Origin: Breviolum minutum Mf 1.05b.01
Lineage: Eukaryota; Sar; Dinophyceae; Suessiales; Symbiodiniaceae
Direction: 5' to 3'
DNA length: 64,000 bases
NCBI GenBank assembly: GCA_000507305.1
Contig: DF239813.1
Span: 96,092 to 160,091, forward strand
Below, piece by piece: positions 53,213-63,000 of the stretch. The notes under the pieces were generated by a model. It saw only the letters and a list, made by a program, of their open reading frames with translations, had not been told where the DNA came from and did not search any database. Within the stretch, counting starts at the first letter, position 1. Each line of letters begins with the position of its first letter. Made by a program: the position numbers and the translations under genes.

Positions 53213-53273
53213 AACCGACAACAAGCACGTTCTGATCTGGAACAGCAAGAACAGAAACAAGAGAAGGCATCGG
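53213..53273 (+). CDS. coiled-coil exon candidate
   Basis: TGTTGGCAG|AAC opens NRQQARSDLEQQEQKQEKAS and ends near TCGG|GTGGGG. Glu/Gln/Lys-rich. An alternative open frame reads NKHVLIWNSKN, which is WD40-like, so the frame is not certain. Confidence 0.42.
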
Positions 53274-53332
53274 GTGGGGGGAATTTCAGGTATCCAGTAT
53301 CAAATTTTGGGACCACACATAGTAGGAGATCC

Positions 53333-53465
53333 TACACTTGGAGGATCATCCTCTTTGGTAAGTGGTTAATTATGATGGTTAGGAAGTCCCCTAAGTAGGG
53401 TTAGTCCGCTTGTAAATGGCTTGCACTTTAACTAATCGTTTACTAAGTGGCGTGATCCTCCAAGT
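53333..53465. mobile_element. family L element
   Basis: TACACTTGGAGGATCATCC to GGCGTGATCCTCCAAGTA with GGTAAGTGGTTAATTATG arm. Confidence 0.85.
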
Positions 53466-53626
53466 AGGGGCACCGTTATTTGCACGTTTTTAGGCCTAGA
53501 CAAGTGCTCCCCCATAACAAGGTTTGAATACACAGCAGCATTCTCTCCGAAAATTCGACGATATGGTTTAACTCCGACTTTGCCAGTGTTGTCATTGAGA
53601 ACCTTAAAACATCAAAAGACGTCTAG

Positions 53627-53721
53627 TTGGTGGGTTCAAACAATTTGTTATTTTCACTCCTATTTGGGTAAATGATCCAATTTGACCAATATCTTTCAAA
53701 TGGGTTCAAACCACCAACTAG
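53627..53721. mobile_element. family B introner
   Basis: TCTAG|TTGGTGGGTTCAAAC to GGTTCAAACCACCAACTAG; left GT changed to TT. Confidence 0.85.
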
Positions 53722-53857
53722 CAAGCTTTACCGACTTCCAACTTGCTCAGGTTCCCCCACCTGAAAATTAACGGCAGGAACCTAGACATCACCTGAATCT
53801 ACAATCCGGAGAATCATCTGCAACCCTCCACCTCCATCATTCTGTTCATGGAACCCC

Positions 53858-53985
53858 TCCCCAAGGTTAACATGACATGGAACCTATCAAAATGATGGAA
53901 ATTCCAAAGCCGGTTCATCTCCTATTCCAGGATTCCTTCCAGGGTGCCGTTTTTAGGTTGATTCCATGTTAAACTTTGGGAGGGT
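53858..53985. mobile_element. family C element, long
   Basis: CCCCAAGGTTAACATGACATGG arm and CCATGTTAAACTTTGGGAGGG arm, 128 bp. Confidence 0.75.
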
Positions 53986-53989
53986 ATAT

Positions 53990-55300
53990 GTTGACGATCT
54001 GAAACCTTGCTTGATGGCTACATGCAGAAAACCATCACTATATGCAGCAACCAATCACTTAGAACCAGCGACTGGTTCTAAGTGTTATTTTTTTCCGGAA
54101 ACTCATTTTGGAAAACACATTTAGGTTCTAAGTTCCAGATCGTCAACATAGTAGGTCCCAATCTGCTGGCAAAAATGTAGAACAGAAAGATGGCATGTGC
54201 CGTTTTGAATGTATGCCATCAGTGGTGTTCATTGCCATCTTAGGGTATCGATCCCGGTATGCCATCTAAACGAAACCTCCTATATATTAATTTTTCCAGG
54301 GTGTAGTCGTCAATGACAAAACTGAAAAAAAATAACAAATCAAACAACGACGAATGTGCGGGGGTGAACCAAGGTTGGAATCCCAGAAAAGGTGTAATTG
54401 AACACCCTTCAAAACCCTTGCGTTTTTTTGGTTCAGTTAAGGGAAGGAATTTGTTGTTTTTTTCCACCAGTGTTTGTTTCGGAAAGACTTGAGTCTACAT
54501 CTTTGAGTAGAAAAAAGCACTCACAACTTGTATGTACTAACAGTTTGGCCAACTGAACCCAGTCTCTCCGATAACTGAATTGGGGGGAATACTAAGCAAG
54601 AAAGGCTATCCATGTTGGTTCCAACAGTGGCACACGCACCCCCACAAATAAATTGAACAATTATGAACAATTGGCATAAACATGTGCATCCTTTGATGCA
54701 GCTGGATCTGGAGATTTGTCACAGTTTGTCCTTTTTTTTTCGGCAGCCGGTGAGATTTGGTTCAATTCGCTGTGAGTTTTTGGGCTCCTCCTCGTTGTTT
54801 CGGAATAGTTTTGGATTAGTGTTAGATTTTGGAGCCATGAACCAGGCTTCCTAGTAGTCGCAATTTTGAGTTATGTAATATGAAGGTTTTTTGCTATATA
54901 TTGAACTCATTGAGAATCCAAATAGAGTTGCTAGTGATACCTTGGGTATATCATGTATCCCTCGTCTCATGATGGCCGGTATTTATCCACAGAAGATTTG
55001 TTTCGGGGTGCTTGAAATTATTTAAGTTTCACTTTGCACTGGAATAGTGGGATGGGCATACATACCTGAAATTAAGCATTCGATTCATAGCAAGAATTGT
55101 TTTCCGGGTTGTAGATCATCTTCTACCACCGCTTTTGGATTAATCGACTTAGAATTTATACATTTCGAGGTTTGTTGCGGGGGGAGGTCCCCAGGTCATG
55201 GTGCCATTAAATACCCAGATGCAAAACATGTATAGTCGATTTGCCTTTCAAAACTTGGTAGTTTTGAGATGTTTTGAGAAGTAAATGTTCAATGGTTGTT
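53990..55300. other. no supportable gene
   Basis: 1.3 kb with only one short palindrome (CTTAGAACCAGCGACTGGTTCTAAG near 54058) and no convincing exon. Confidence 0.45.
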
Positions 55301-55304
55301 TCTG

Positions 55305-55429
55305 GTTCCCTTAAATAGGTGGTAGGTGATATATAATCACCCCAGTTGGCAGTATATACCACTTATATACCACTTATATCCTGCCAATTGGGTTATTTTT
55401 TGCTACCCACCACCTATTAAGGGAACCAG
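55305..55429. mobile_element. family I introner, 125 bp
   Basis: TCTG|GTTCCCTTAAATAGGTGG to CACCTATTAAGGGAACCAG; GT..AG ends, same length as 30561-30685. Confidence 0.9.
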
Positions 55430-55610
55430 GAAACTCCATTGAAATGTAGGTAAATCCACCCCATTGAGCAGCATTGGGATATTGGAAGTTTCGTTGATTT
55501 GCTGCTCAGGCAGTACAGCAGCGACTTCACGAAAAGGACTCCAAGGCAAGAATTGAGAACATTTAAATCGCTGCCCTGCCTTTTGTATCCCTGCCACAGA
55601 ATAATCTAAG

Positions 55611-55810
55611 GTTGTTTCAGACACACCTTTGGAACACACCCCTAAACCTAAACCTTTACCAATAGGTTGTAAAGGGAATCCTTCATAGTTGGGTAGGTGG
55701 CAACTCAAATATTTGTTATTTTCACCCCGAAAAGTGCGGAAGATGAACCCATTTTGACGAGCATATTTTTCAAAGGGGTTGGTTCAACAGGGGTTGAAAC
55801 CACCAACTAG
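55611..55810. mobile_element. family P repeat followed by family B introner
   Basis: 55611-55695 repeats the block at 22108 (ACACACCTTTGGAACACACC, AATAGGTTGTAAAGGGAATC). At GGGTAG|GTGGCAACTC it passes into a B copy (55696-55810) ending CCACCAACTAG, with a duplicated right arm (GGTTCAAC then GGTTGAAACC). Confidence 0.82.
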
Positions 55811-55828
55811 TTTTGTATCCCTTCCCCA

Positions 55829-55897
55829 GAATAAGGGTTTTTCATAAGGAGTTATTAAGGGAAACCAATGGTTAATTTCCAGGCCTTATTCCGGGGG
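55829..55897. mobile_element. family M palindrome
   Basis: CCCCAGAATAAGGGTTTTTC to CCAGGCCTTATTCCGGGGG. Confidence 0.7.
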
Positions 55898-56027
55898 GGT
55901 CAGGCTGACAAACCATAAAAAATATAGGTCCAATGGTCAATGGATTCCAGTTCTAAATCTCTATAAAGGGGAAAGGGCAATGAACGACTCACAAGTACAG
56001 GTTTTCTACACTGACTTCAAAAACTGG

Positions 56028-56121
56028 GTGCTGGTTTCAAATATCTTTTATTTTCACCCCTACTTGGGGAAATGATCCAATTTGACTAATATTTTTCAAA
56101 GGAGTTGAAACCACCAACCAG
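56028..56121. mobile_element. family B introner
   Basis: CTGG|GTGCTGGTTTCAAAT to GAGTTGAAACCACCAACCAG; GT..AG ends. Confidence 0.9.
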
Positions 56122-56290
56122 AAGACCATATTGTCAAAGGGATGTGAACCAGTGTTCTTGGCAGGGCCTAATTTTTTGTTTTTTTTCAGATATCCAGAAT
56201 TTGTAGATGTTTCTTATCGCTTTGTATCACTTTCTGATCACAGTCATTTATACTGGAATGACTTGTCATTTAGTAAAGACTTCATGACTA

Positions 56291-56384
56291 CCCTCCTAGC
56301 ACCTGAAAATAGGCCTTCCCAAAAGTAAAGTAGTCTCCAAAACCACCATTTTTCAAGGGCGAGCCATTACGTTACTTTCAGGGA
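56291..56384. mobile_element. family C element, degraded
   Basis: CCTGAAAATAGGCCTTCCC core and CGAGCCATTACGTTACTTTCAG|GGAGG right arm. Confidence 0.65.
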
Positions 56385-56549
56385 GGACCCACCCGCCAGT
56401 TTCTGATCACCTCCTCTTAACTTCAATGACTAAAATGATGGATCTTTCGTTGTTTTTTTTTCTCGCAACCAAAATCACATCAAGCAACCATTCCGGACCC
56501 CCACAAAACTCCTCAACGATGCCACGGACGCTTGGCCGGCCGCCGCCAG

Positions 56550-56646
56550 ATCCAAACCTTGAAAGATTTGATTGCTTTCACGCAGAAACGTTTCGATGCG
56601 ATGTTTCTTGGGGACGGAAAGATTCGCGGGAGGGAAAGGAGTTTCA
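56550..56646 (+). CDS. exon of unidentified protein
   Basis: CGCCGCCAG|ATC opens IQTLKDLIAFTQKRFDAMFL and GDGKIRGRERSF. Strongly protein-like in this frame although the longest start-to-stop frame here is another one. 3' boundary approximate. Confidence 0.45.
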
Positions 56647-57181
56647 CCAGTGGAGTAGGGAGGAATATCACATCTTTATTTTGAATGCTTGTTGACTAGA
56701 ACACCGAACATACATATCCTGTTGGGGGCCTGGAAGAATCAAAGCGCTTTTTAAAACAAAATAATTATACAGTCGTTTGCCTTGACAGGAGCATTCGTTT
56801 CGAGCTTGCTAAAGGGATTCTTCGATTTTGGATGAAAAACCTGTCAGTAGTTAAACGCTCAAAGGTCCAGTGTTGGAATTGATTGATTTTCTGGGATGTG
56901 CTTCGCGATGAGCAAATGAGCACTGGATGCCGACTTTTCGTTATTAAATGACTTGCAAAAAATGAGCAACTAGCTTGGGGTTGAACCGTAACAAGTCAAA
57001 AAGACGACTTTTTCGAAGACAAATTGTTCTTAACGCCTTCACAGGGTGTGATTTTTTAGGGCGTTCTCAAACTCGGATCCAACAACGCAACGCAACTAAC
57101 AGCTACTGTCACTGTTAGGGGGGAGAATGAACTCGTTCTGAAACCACTGGACTCTATGTGGAATCGTCAAGTTTGCTGAAA

Positions 57182-57493
57182 ACTCCCACTTGCTTGGTTG
57201 ATGATTTTGTTGGGATGCTGAGGTTAGATCAAGAAGGAATGGAACAAGCCTTAGAAATCTCTGAGATCAAGAAGAAAAATCAAGAGGACGGTGACGCATT
57301 TGTTTCAACCCAAATCCGAGAACATGCATAGGAGTCGTTTGTTGAAAAACACCAGTCCGCCGTCGGTTGTGATTCGTTGTTTTTTTTTGCGTTTTTCCTG
57401 AAGGAGTTGGAACAACAACATTTGGTGGAGTACAAGTTGAAGAAAGATCAGGATATGTTAGTGTGCCATGCCTCAGATTTTGAAGATGTTTGA
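57182..57493 (+). pseudogene. 3' coding region with one in-frame TAG
   Basis: One frame reads TPTCLVDDFVGMLRLDQEGM, EQALEISEIKKKNQEDGDAF and STQIREHA, hits TAG at 57329, then continues ESFVEKHQSAVGC, a poly-Phe stretch from poly-T, and ELEQQHLVEYKLKKDQDM to TGA at 57491. Either the TAG is a true end and the rest a different exon (57404 has an acceptor CCTGAAG|GAG), or the gene is disrupted. No family recognised. Confidence 0.45.
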
Positions 57494-57573
57494 AATATTT
57501 GGGATGAGATTGATTGAGGATATTGGGAAGTTGGTTGAATTGGTTGAATTGATTGATTTGCGTTTTTTTTGTT

Positions 57574-57576
<3 letters not shown>

Positions 57577-57642
<66 letters not shown>
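57577..57642 (+). repeat. (GATT)n microsatellite
   Basis: About 16 GATT units. The antisense frame gives an NQSI repeat, an artefact. Confidence 0.95.
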
Positions 57643-57645
<3 letters not shown>

Positions 57646-57774
57646 TCCGTCCATGTTTGTTCTGAGTGGTGCTAAATGACGGGCAAATAGCATCAATTGG
57701 CTTTTGGGTTGAGCAAGATCACGCTACCTTTCCATGGGCGTAATCTTGCAGATTGTGGCGCCCTTCCAAAACTA

Positions 57775-57890
57775 ACATACTTTCTACACCCCCGGAAACT
57801 AACATGACAATGGAAAAACACCCATTTGAAGATGTATTTCCTATTAAACATGCTGATTTACCATTACCATCTTTGTTTTTTTGGGGAGTA
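57775..57890. mobile_element. family C/F-type element
   Basis: CCCCGGAAACTAACATGACAATGG, GAAGATGTATTTCC, and CCATTACCATCTTTGTTTTTTTGGGG. Confidence 0.7.
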
Positions 57891-58092
57891 TCTATTTCAA
57901 GGGCTACTGGGCTACTAGCTGGTTTTAGAGAAACTTTGCCATGTTGGAATCCCAGGACAAGAGCGTGTGTAACTTCATTGATCTTGGAAACGGTGATGCT
58001 CTAATGGACCCATGGGAGTGAACTTAAATTACCATGTGACAATACTCGTAACATCACTGGGGATCGATTTCTTCCACAAAATACGTTGCTAG

Positions 58093-58189
58093 GTGTTGGT
58101 TTCAAATGTCTTTTATTTTCAGCCTTATTTGGGGAAGATTCCCATTTTGACTCGCATTTTTCACACGGGTTGGTTCAACCACCAACCAG
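58093..58189. mobile_element. family B introner
   Basis: GCTAG|GTGTTGGTTTCAAAT to GGTTCAACCACCAACCAG; GT..AG ends. Confidence 0.9.
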
Positions 58190-58452
58190 ATAATCATGGA
58201 AGTGGAAAATTCTCCTAAATGAAAGGAAACTAATATTGGAGATACGCCCATTTTCCTCTTCCATGATTATGGGAAGGGTACACGATATTACACGGGCGCA
58301 GGGAACACGCCGAACAACTCCGGTTATTTCAGAGAAATCCAGGTTAGTCGTGAGATATGATTCGCCATTCGATATGTTGTTGAGGTTTCTTTGCTTGAGA
58401 ATCTACATTTTGCCAGTGTCTGTTACAACAAAACAAGTCAAACATAATCTAG

Positions 58453-58545
58453 GTGGTGTTTTCAAATATTTTTATTTTCACCCCTATTTGGGGAAGATTT
58501 CCAATTTGACTAATATTTTTCAAATGGGTTGAAACCACCACCTAG
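58453..58545. mobile_element. family B introner
   Basis: ATCTAG|GTGGTGTTTTCAAAT to GGTTGAAACCACCACCTAG; GT..AG ends. Confidence 0.92.
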
Positions 58546-59244
58546 TAATACTTTTTTAAACTGTCTAAAAAAAGAACATCCAAGATAAATCAAGATAAGT
58601 GCTGAAGAATAGAAGAGGATTTTAAATTCAAAAAAACACACCAAAATCAAGATAAATCCAACCAAGATGTTGCTGTTTTTTCGTCTCTTGATGCATAAGG
58701 CTGAAGAAGAAACCAATGTTTGATGTTTGCTTTGGTTCATAAAGCCAGCCACGACTCGAAAAAACCAGTTGAAAGCACGAAACCCTAAGGCGTGGCTTGG
58801 ACATGATGGAGAAGGCAACAGCTTTCGGGGGATTTGTTCGATCCGTTTTTTCATGCCGTGGGAGATTCGGTTGGAGTTACTCCCCCTTGGATTTTTCAAC
58901 CTGTGGCAGGCTTGAATTTCTTACTGGGATCATTTTTTTTTTTTCGCGGCTCACTTTGCATTACTGGTCGGATTCGGGTTGATTTCACTTTCTGAAAGGT
59001 GACTTCTTTGAAGTGCAGTTTTTGGGGAAATCTTTTACCTCAGCTACTGGTACCTATCGGTATTGATGAAGAAAAGCCAGCACAAACCACTTGGCATAAG
59101 GTATCAGACACATATGATATATGATATATGTATATGTATTATATATAGTATGTGCATTCTGAATACTCCATGAATTTATGGTGCTTTGAATTGAACCATC
59201 CCCAGTTGTTACAGATTAAAGGATCGCCTTCTTCTTTTCGCCAG

Positions 59245-59298
59245 GATCGCGACCGCATCATTATTGAGCAGAGAGAAGCTGGAGTGTGGCGACTCTGA
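59245..59298 (+). CDS. short terminal exon candidate
   Basis: CTTTTCGCCAG|GAT, then DRDRIIIEQREAGVWRL and TGA at 59296. Pyrimidine-rich acceptor and balanced composition; only 17 residues, so modest confidence. Confidence 0.42.
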   Translation, partial: DRDRIIIEQREAGVWRL

Positions 59299-59325
59299 GA
59301 TGTAGTTGATAGTGAGAATGTCCAC

Positions 59326-59471
59326 TACTAGGATGTCCCGGGACGGAAGTTAGGATCAATGGTGATCGGATCAACGGGTTAGTTCACCTACCTATAAATG
59401 GGATATTCCTTGGGGTGAAAAAAACCACTGATCCTCACCATTGATCCTAACTTTCCGGGGACATCCAAGTA
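59326..59471. mobile_element. family D element
   Basis: TACTAGGATGTCCCGGGACGG to CTTTCCGGGGACATCCAAGTA. Confidence 0.88.
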
Positions 59472-59500
59472 TAAGTACTAGGTGGTCCATAGCAATAGCT

Positions 59501-59583
59501 GTATACAAGGTGGGCTGTATACTACTAGTTATAAATGGAGTTATATAATCCCTATAAGGAGGGCTATAATCCCAGTTACCTAA
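59501..59583. mobile_element. family A element, right end missing
   Basis: TACAAGGTGGGCTGTATACTAC through ATCCCAGTTACC. Its upstream flank matches that of the A copy at 32906. Confidence 0.75.
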
Positions 59584-59624
59584 ACTAGGTGGTAGGATTT
59601 CATCCCCCATATAACCTACACTAG

Positions 59625-59717
59625 GTGCTGGTTTCAGCTATTTGTTTTTTAACCCCTATTGGCGGAAATGATCCCAATTGACTAGTATTTTTCGACGGGG
59701 TTGAAACCACCAACTAG
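59625..59717. mobile_element. family B introner
   Basis: CACTAG|GTGCTGGTTTCAGCT to GGTTGAAACCACCAACTAG; GT..AG ends. Confidence 0.9.
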
Positions 59718-59756
59718 TAAGTAGTTGATAGGGTGGGCAAACTAACCTACACTCTG

Positions 59757-59854
59757 GTAAACTAACATAGCTGGCTGGGAAATGGACCCGGATTGAGTCG
59801 ATGCATTTCCTATTGAAAATTGGAATATTCCAGCCAGCTATGTTAGTTTACCAG
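59757..59854. mobile_element. family F introner
   Basis: CTCTG|GTAAACTAACATAGCTGG to CCAGCTATGTTAGTTTACCAG|AGGG; the cleanest F copy, GT..AG ends. Confidence 0.92.
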
Positions 59855-60123
59855 AGGGTCATATTGAGTACTTTTAAGAGGCTGATAGACACATCTTTCA
59901 TTGCTACTTCCAAATCAAGTCCCCCAAAAACTTAAAAACTCACATGGAATCCAATAGTTACCCAATTGAAAAGGATACTCATCTTCCATCAATTTTTATT
60001 AGCTTCCAGCCGTAAAAAACCCAGGGCGTATATGAAAAAAACTGACACCCCAAGGACCCCAAGTCCCAGTTTTCTTGGGATTTTTGGTGAATTACAGGTT
60101 GAGCAATGAAAGAAAGGCCCCTG

Positions 60124-60218
60124 GTTGTTTAGGGTGTATGTCGGGGATGAAATCCTACCCAGTTCTATAGGGAATATTTCATAAACCGTAATTATAAGGA
60201 TCCCTATTGACCAACCAG
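60124..60218. mobile_element. family K element
   Basis: CCTG|GTTGTTTAGGGTGTATG to CCTATTGACCAACCAG|GATGACTCATGG; contains an inserted AAATCCTACCCAGTTC block. Confidence 0.75.
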
Positions 60219-60239
60219 GATGACTCATGGAAAGTGCGG

Positions 60240-61260
60240 GGCCGGGTTCTTTGACCGTGGCTCAATTTGCACAAGCTAACATCAGTGACTTTGAAGCATG
60301 TTTCCAGCCACTTCCCAAGTTGGATAGGTTGAGGACATGACAAGATCTGGGGCACTTACGGCACTTCTCGATCAATATATAGGTATATAACGTTAGCAGT
60401 TGACCATTCCAACTGCTGCAGGATTTTTTGTTTCAGGGTTTGTAGGGTCTAAAACTAGTAGGTACATCGGGAAAAAAAACATGTGCTGGAAAGACGATCT
60501 CATTTCTTCAAAGTTTGGGTTGCCAGCCAAGCTGTTACATCTACCGTTTGCGAACGAGATAAGTAGGGCGGCTTCAGTGAAACTCACCAATTTCCGTTAC
60601 AAACAAAATCTTAAAACACAATAACCCATAGGATCAATGTAATGGTTTTCATGTTAGCTAATTATATACCATATATGTCCCATTGGATGCGTCATGGGTT
60701 CCTGATCCCACAGAAGCGTTAGGAATTCCCACGGTCCCAAACGGTCCGAAGAGGTCAGTATTAGCAACTTGAGATCAGAGGCAAAACGTGATGGAAACTT
60801 CGGTGAAACGCTTGAACTTGGAGTTGATGTACATGAAAAAGGGACGTATCATAGAAAATTATCATAGAAAATTATCAATATTTTTTTCTGGTGGCAAGTA
60901 TAGTTTTTTGTTAAATAGATGTTTTGTTTTTTTTGATATCTTCCATTTCCTTGTCTATTTGTACCATCTGATGCAGGATTATTGACATTGGCCCGCTTGA
61001 GGTTCCATTCCACATTTTATCCAGGAAATTTGAAAAGATACTCTTTGGGATGTCGACAAACAGAAGACCTGATCATTCCTGAATATCAAGTGATTCAGAG
61101 TTTCCTACATGTGAATAGATAGCACTTGGTGTCAGCATGCATATCACCGTTGAGTCATGGCAGTTAGCATATAAACCAATGGATATCCTCCGGAGCCACA
61201 CGGGCTTAGGGGGCTGTTTCCCGGAAAAAGGCCGATTGTCCTCGCTTAAGCTGTTGTTTC
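60240..61260. other. probable 5' LTR and flank, unresolved
   Basis: No exon is convincing here. The sequence just upstream of the primer site should be the 5' LTR of the downstream element, but no second LTR is in the window, so its left edge cannot be placed. A weak coding-like stretch (RSEEVSISNLRSEAKRDGNF near 60740) is noted. Confidence 0.4.
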
Positions 61261-61265
61261 CACAG

Positions 61266-61278
61266 TGGTAGCGGAGCC
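61266..61278 (+). other. tRNA-iMet-like primer binding site
   Basis: TGGTAGCGGAGCC. TGGTAGCG is complementary to the 3' end of initiator tRNA-Met of many eukaryotes and is the PBS core of Ty1/copia elements. It follows TTTCCACA, a plausible LTR end in CA, and lies 33 bases before the Gag start. Confidence 0.55.
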
Positions 61279-61298
61279 CCGAGAAGGGGCGGAGCTCG

Positions 61299-63000
61299 AT
61301 GGAAGGCGATGCTGTTGAGACCGCAGCAACGACCATCAGTGGGGCTGGTGGTAGTGAAGGTTATGGAGGTTGGAGAGATAGGGATCCTCCACCTTCGTTC
61401 GATGGCAAGGAGGAGAAGTTCAAGCAGTTCCTTCGAGACTGGGAACTGTGGAAGCATGAGACGGAGGTGCCCAAATCCAAACATGGCACCAAGCTTTTGA
61501 GAAATCTGTCAAACATGGCGAGAGCAGTGGCAGATGAGCTTTCGGTGGCAGAGATAGTGTCTGAGCAGGGTGCAGACAAGATCATAGCCTGCCTCAAAGT
61601 TCACTTCGAGCCGCACTTGGAGACGGCGATGCCCAGAGCCTTTGAGAAAGCGGTGTACGGTGAGAGCAGACGAGGCCGTGAGACGTTTGCCGAGTACATC
61701 ATCAGAATGGAGGCTGCCTTTCGTGAACTGGCAGCAGAGAGTGTCAAGTTGGAAGATAGTGTAACGGGCTACATTATCTTTAGGCAAGCCAATTTGACCC
61801 AGGTGCAAGAAGACCAGATCACTACGTGGACTCAAGGGAAGTATGGGAAGGCTGAGATAGTCAGAGCCTTGAGGCGTTTGGAGAAAGTGCAGAAGGAGAA
61901 GAATGGCAGTCGCAACTACATCACGGCAGAGGCGGAGGCTTTTGCGGTGGAAGAGGCGGCTGAAGATGAAGACTCCGAGGACTATGTCTACCTTGGGGAC
62001 AATGACTTGAAAGAGATTTATGATGAAGAAGAAGTACAAGAGGCTCTCAACACCTACCAACAGGTGAGGAAAGCAATCAAGGAGCAAAAGGTGAGCAGAG
62101 GCTTCTTCAACCCCAAAGGCCACGGCAAGGGCCATGGCAAGTTCAAAGAGCAGACCAACATCAAGTTCAGCCAGCGCGGTGCCAAAGTTCATGTAGATGT
62201 TCTCAAGCTGCGCACTCGTTGCGCAAAATGCGGGCAGATTGGCCACTGGGCAAAAGAATGCTCAAACGAGCCTGACTCCCGTGGCAAGCTTCGTGCCGAG
62301 GCCGCCAGCAGCAAAACAGGCTATTGTGAAGTTGGGCAGACCCAGAGCAGCTTTTGGGGAAAGATGAGATCAAATGGAAGTAGAATCACACTTGGCCAAT
62401 TTCTTCGCAAGAAATCCTCCAAAACCAATGTACCTTCTTCCTTTTTGATGACCCAACCAGAGTTTGGAGTAGTGGATACGGCTGCTCAGGGAGGTCTAGT
62501 TGGGGCAGCGGCTCTCAAGAGATTGGAAGGAAAGTTGATTCAGCATGGTCTAGCTGTTCGTTGGACCGACAAGGTTGCACAGGCAAGAGGAATAGGAGGA
62601 GAAGCAAAAGTTTGTGGAGTTGTTGAGATTCCCATTTCCATTGCCGGAGTCAGCTGTGTCATCGAAGCAACAGTTGTAGAAGACGAAGTACCTCTTTTGC
62701 TTTCAGTGAAGTTTCTTAGGGAGCACGATGCAGTCATAGATCTCCAGAAGCAACAACTTCACTTTCGTACTTTTCAGAAGACTGCGAATCTGGTCACACA
62801 GAAGTCAGGACATGTTGCAGTGGATGTTTGTGATTGGCAAGGAAATGATTGGAAAGTACCAGAGATTAGGCCCAGAGATGACATGAGAAGGATGGAATTT
62901 CAGTGTTCCCCTCGTGATGAAGCCATGAGAGGATCAGTGAGTTGGTGGAATCTTTCGAGCCCACGTGCCTATGCCATTTCCAGCCATGCAGCCGGCAGCT
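61299..63000 (+). CDS. copia-like Gag and retropepsin-like segment
   Basis: ATG 61299 is the first Met after the primer site. Residues 1-250 form a Gag capsid-like helical region (PPSFDGKEEKFKQFLRDWEL; ETFAEYIIRMEAAFRELAAE). Then a Gly/His/Lys linker and a CCHC knuckle CAKCGQIGHWAKEC at 62220-62261. A protease-like region follows: VVDTAAQGGLVG near 62466, with DTA in place of the usual DTG/DSG, and a later LLLSVKFLREHDAVIDL strand. Coding character in this frame fades after about 62950 although it stays open to 63830. Ty1/copia type is likely; integrase and reverse transcriptase would lie beyond the window. Confidence 0.75.

Noticed and set aside
53200..53270. WD40 reading NKHVLIWNSKN
   Set aside because: Short and without the preceding strand; the coiled-coil frame has the cleaner acceptor, so only noted as an alternative.
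57448..57696. minus-strand NQSI-repeat protein
   Set aside because: Translation of the (GATT)n microsatellite.
61509..62246. 245-residue open frame on the minus strand
   Set aside because: Exact antisense of the Gag frame; Leu/His-rich composition is the shadow of Lys/Glu/Gln codons.
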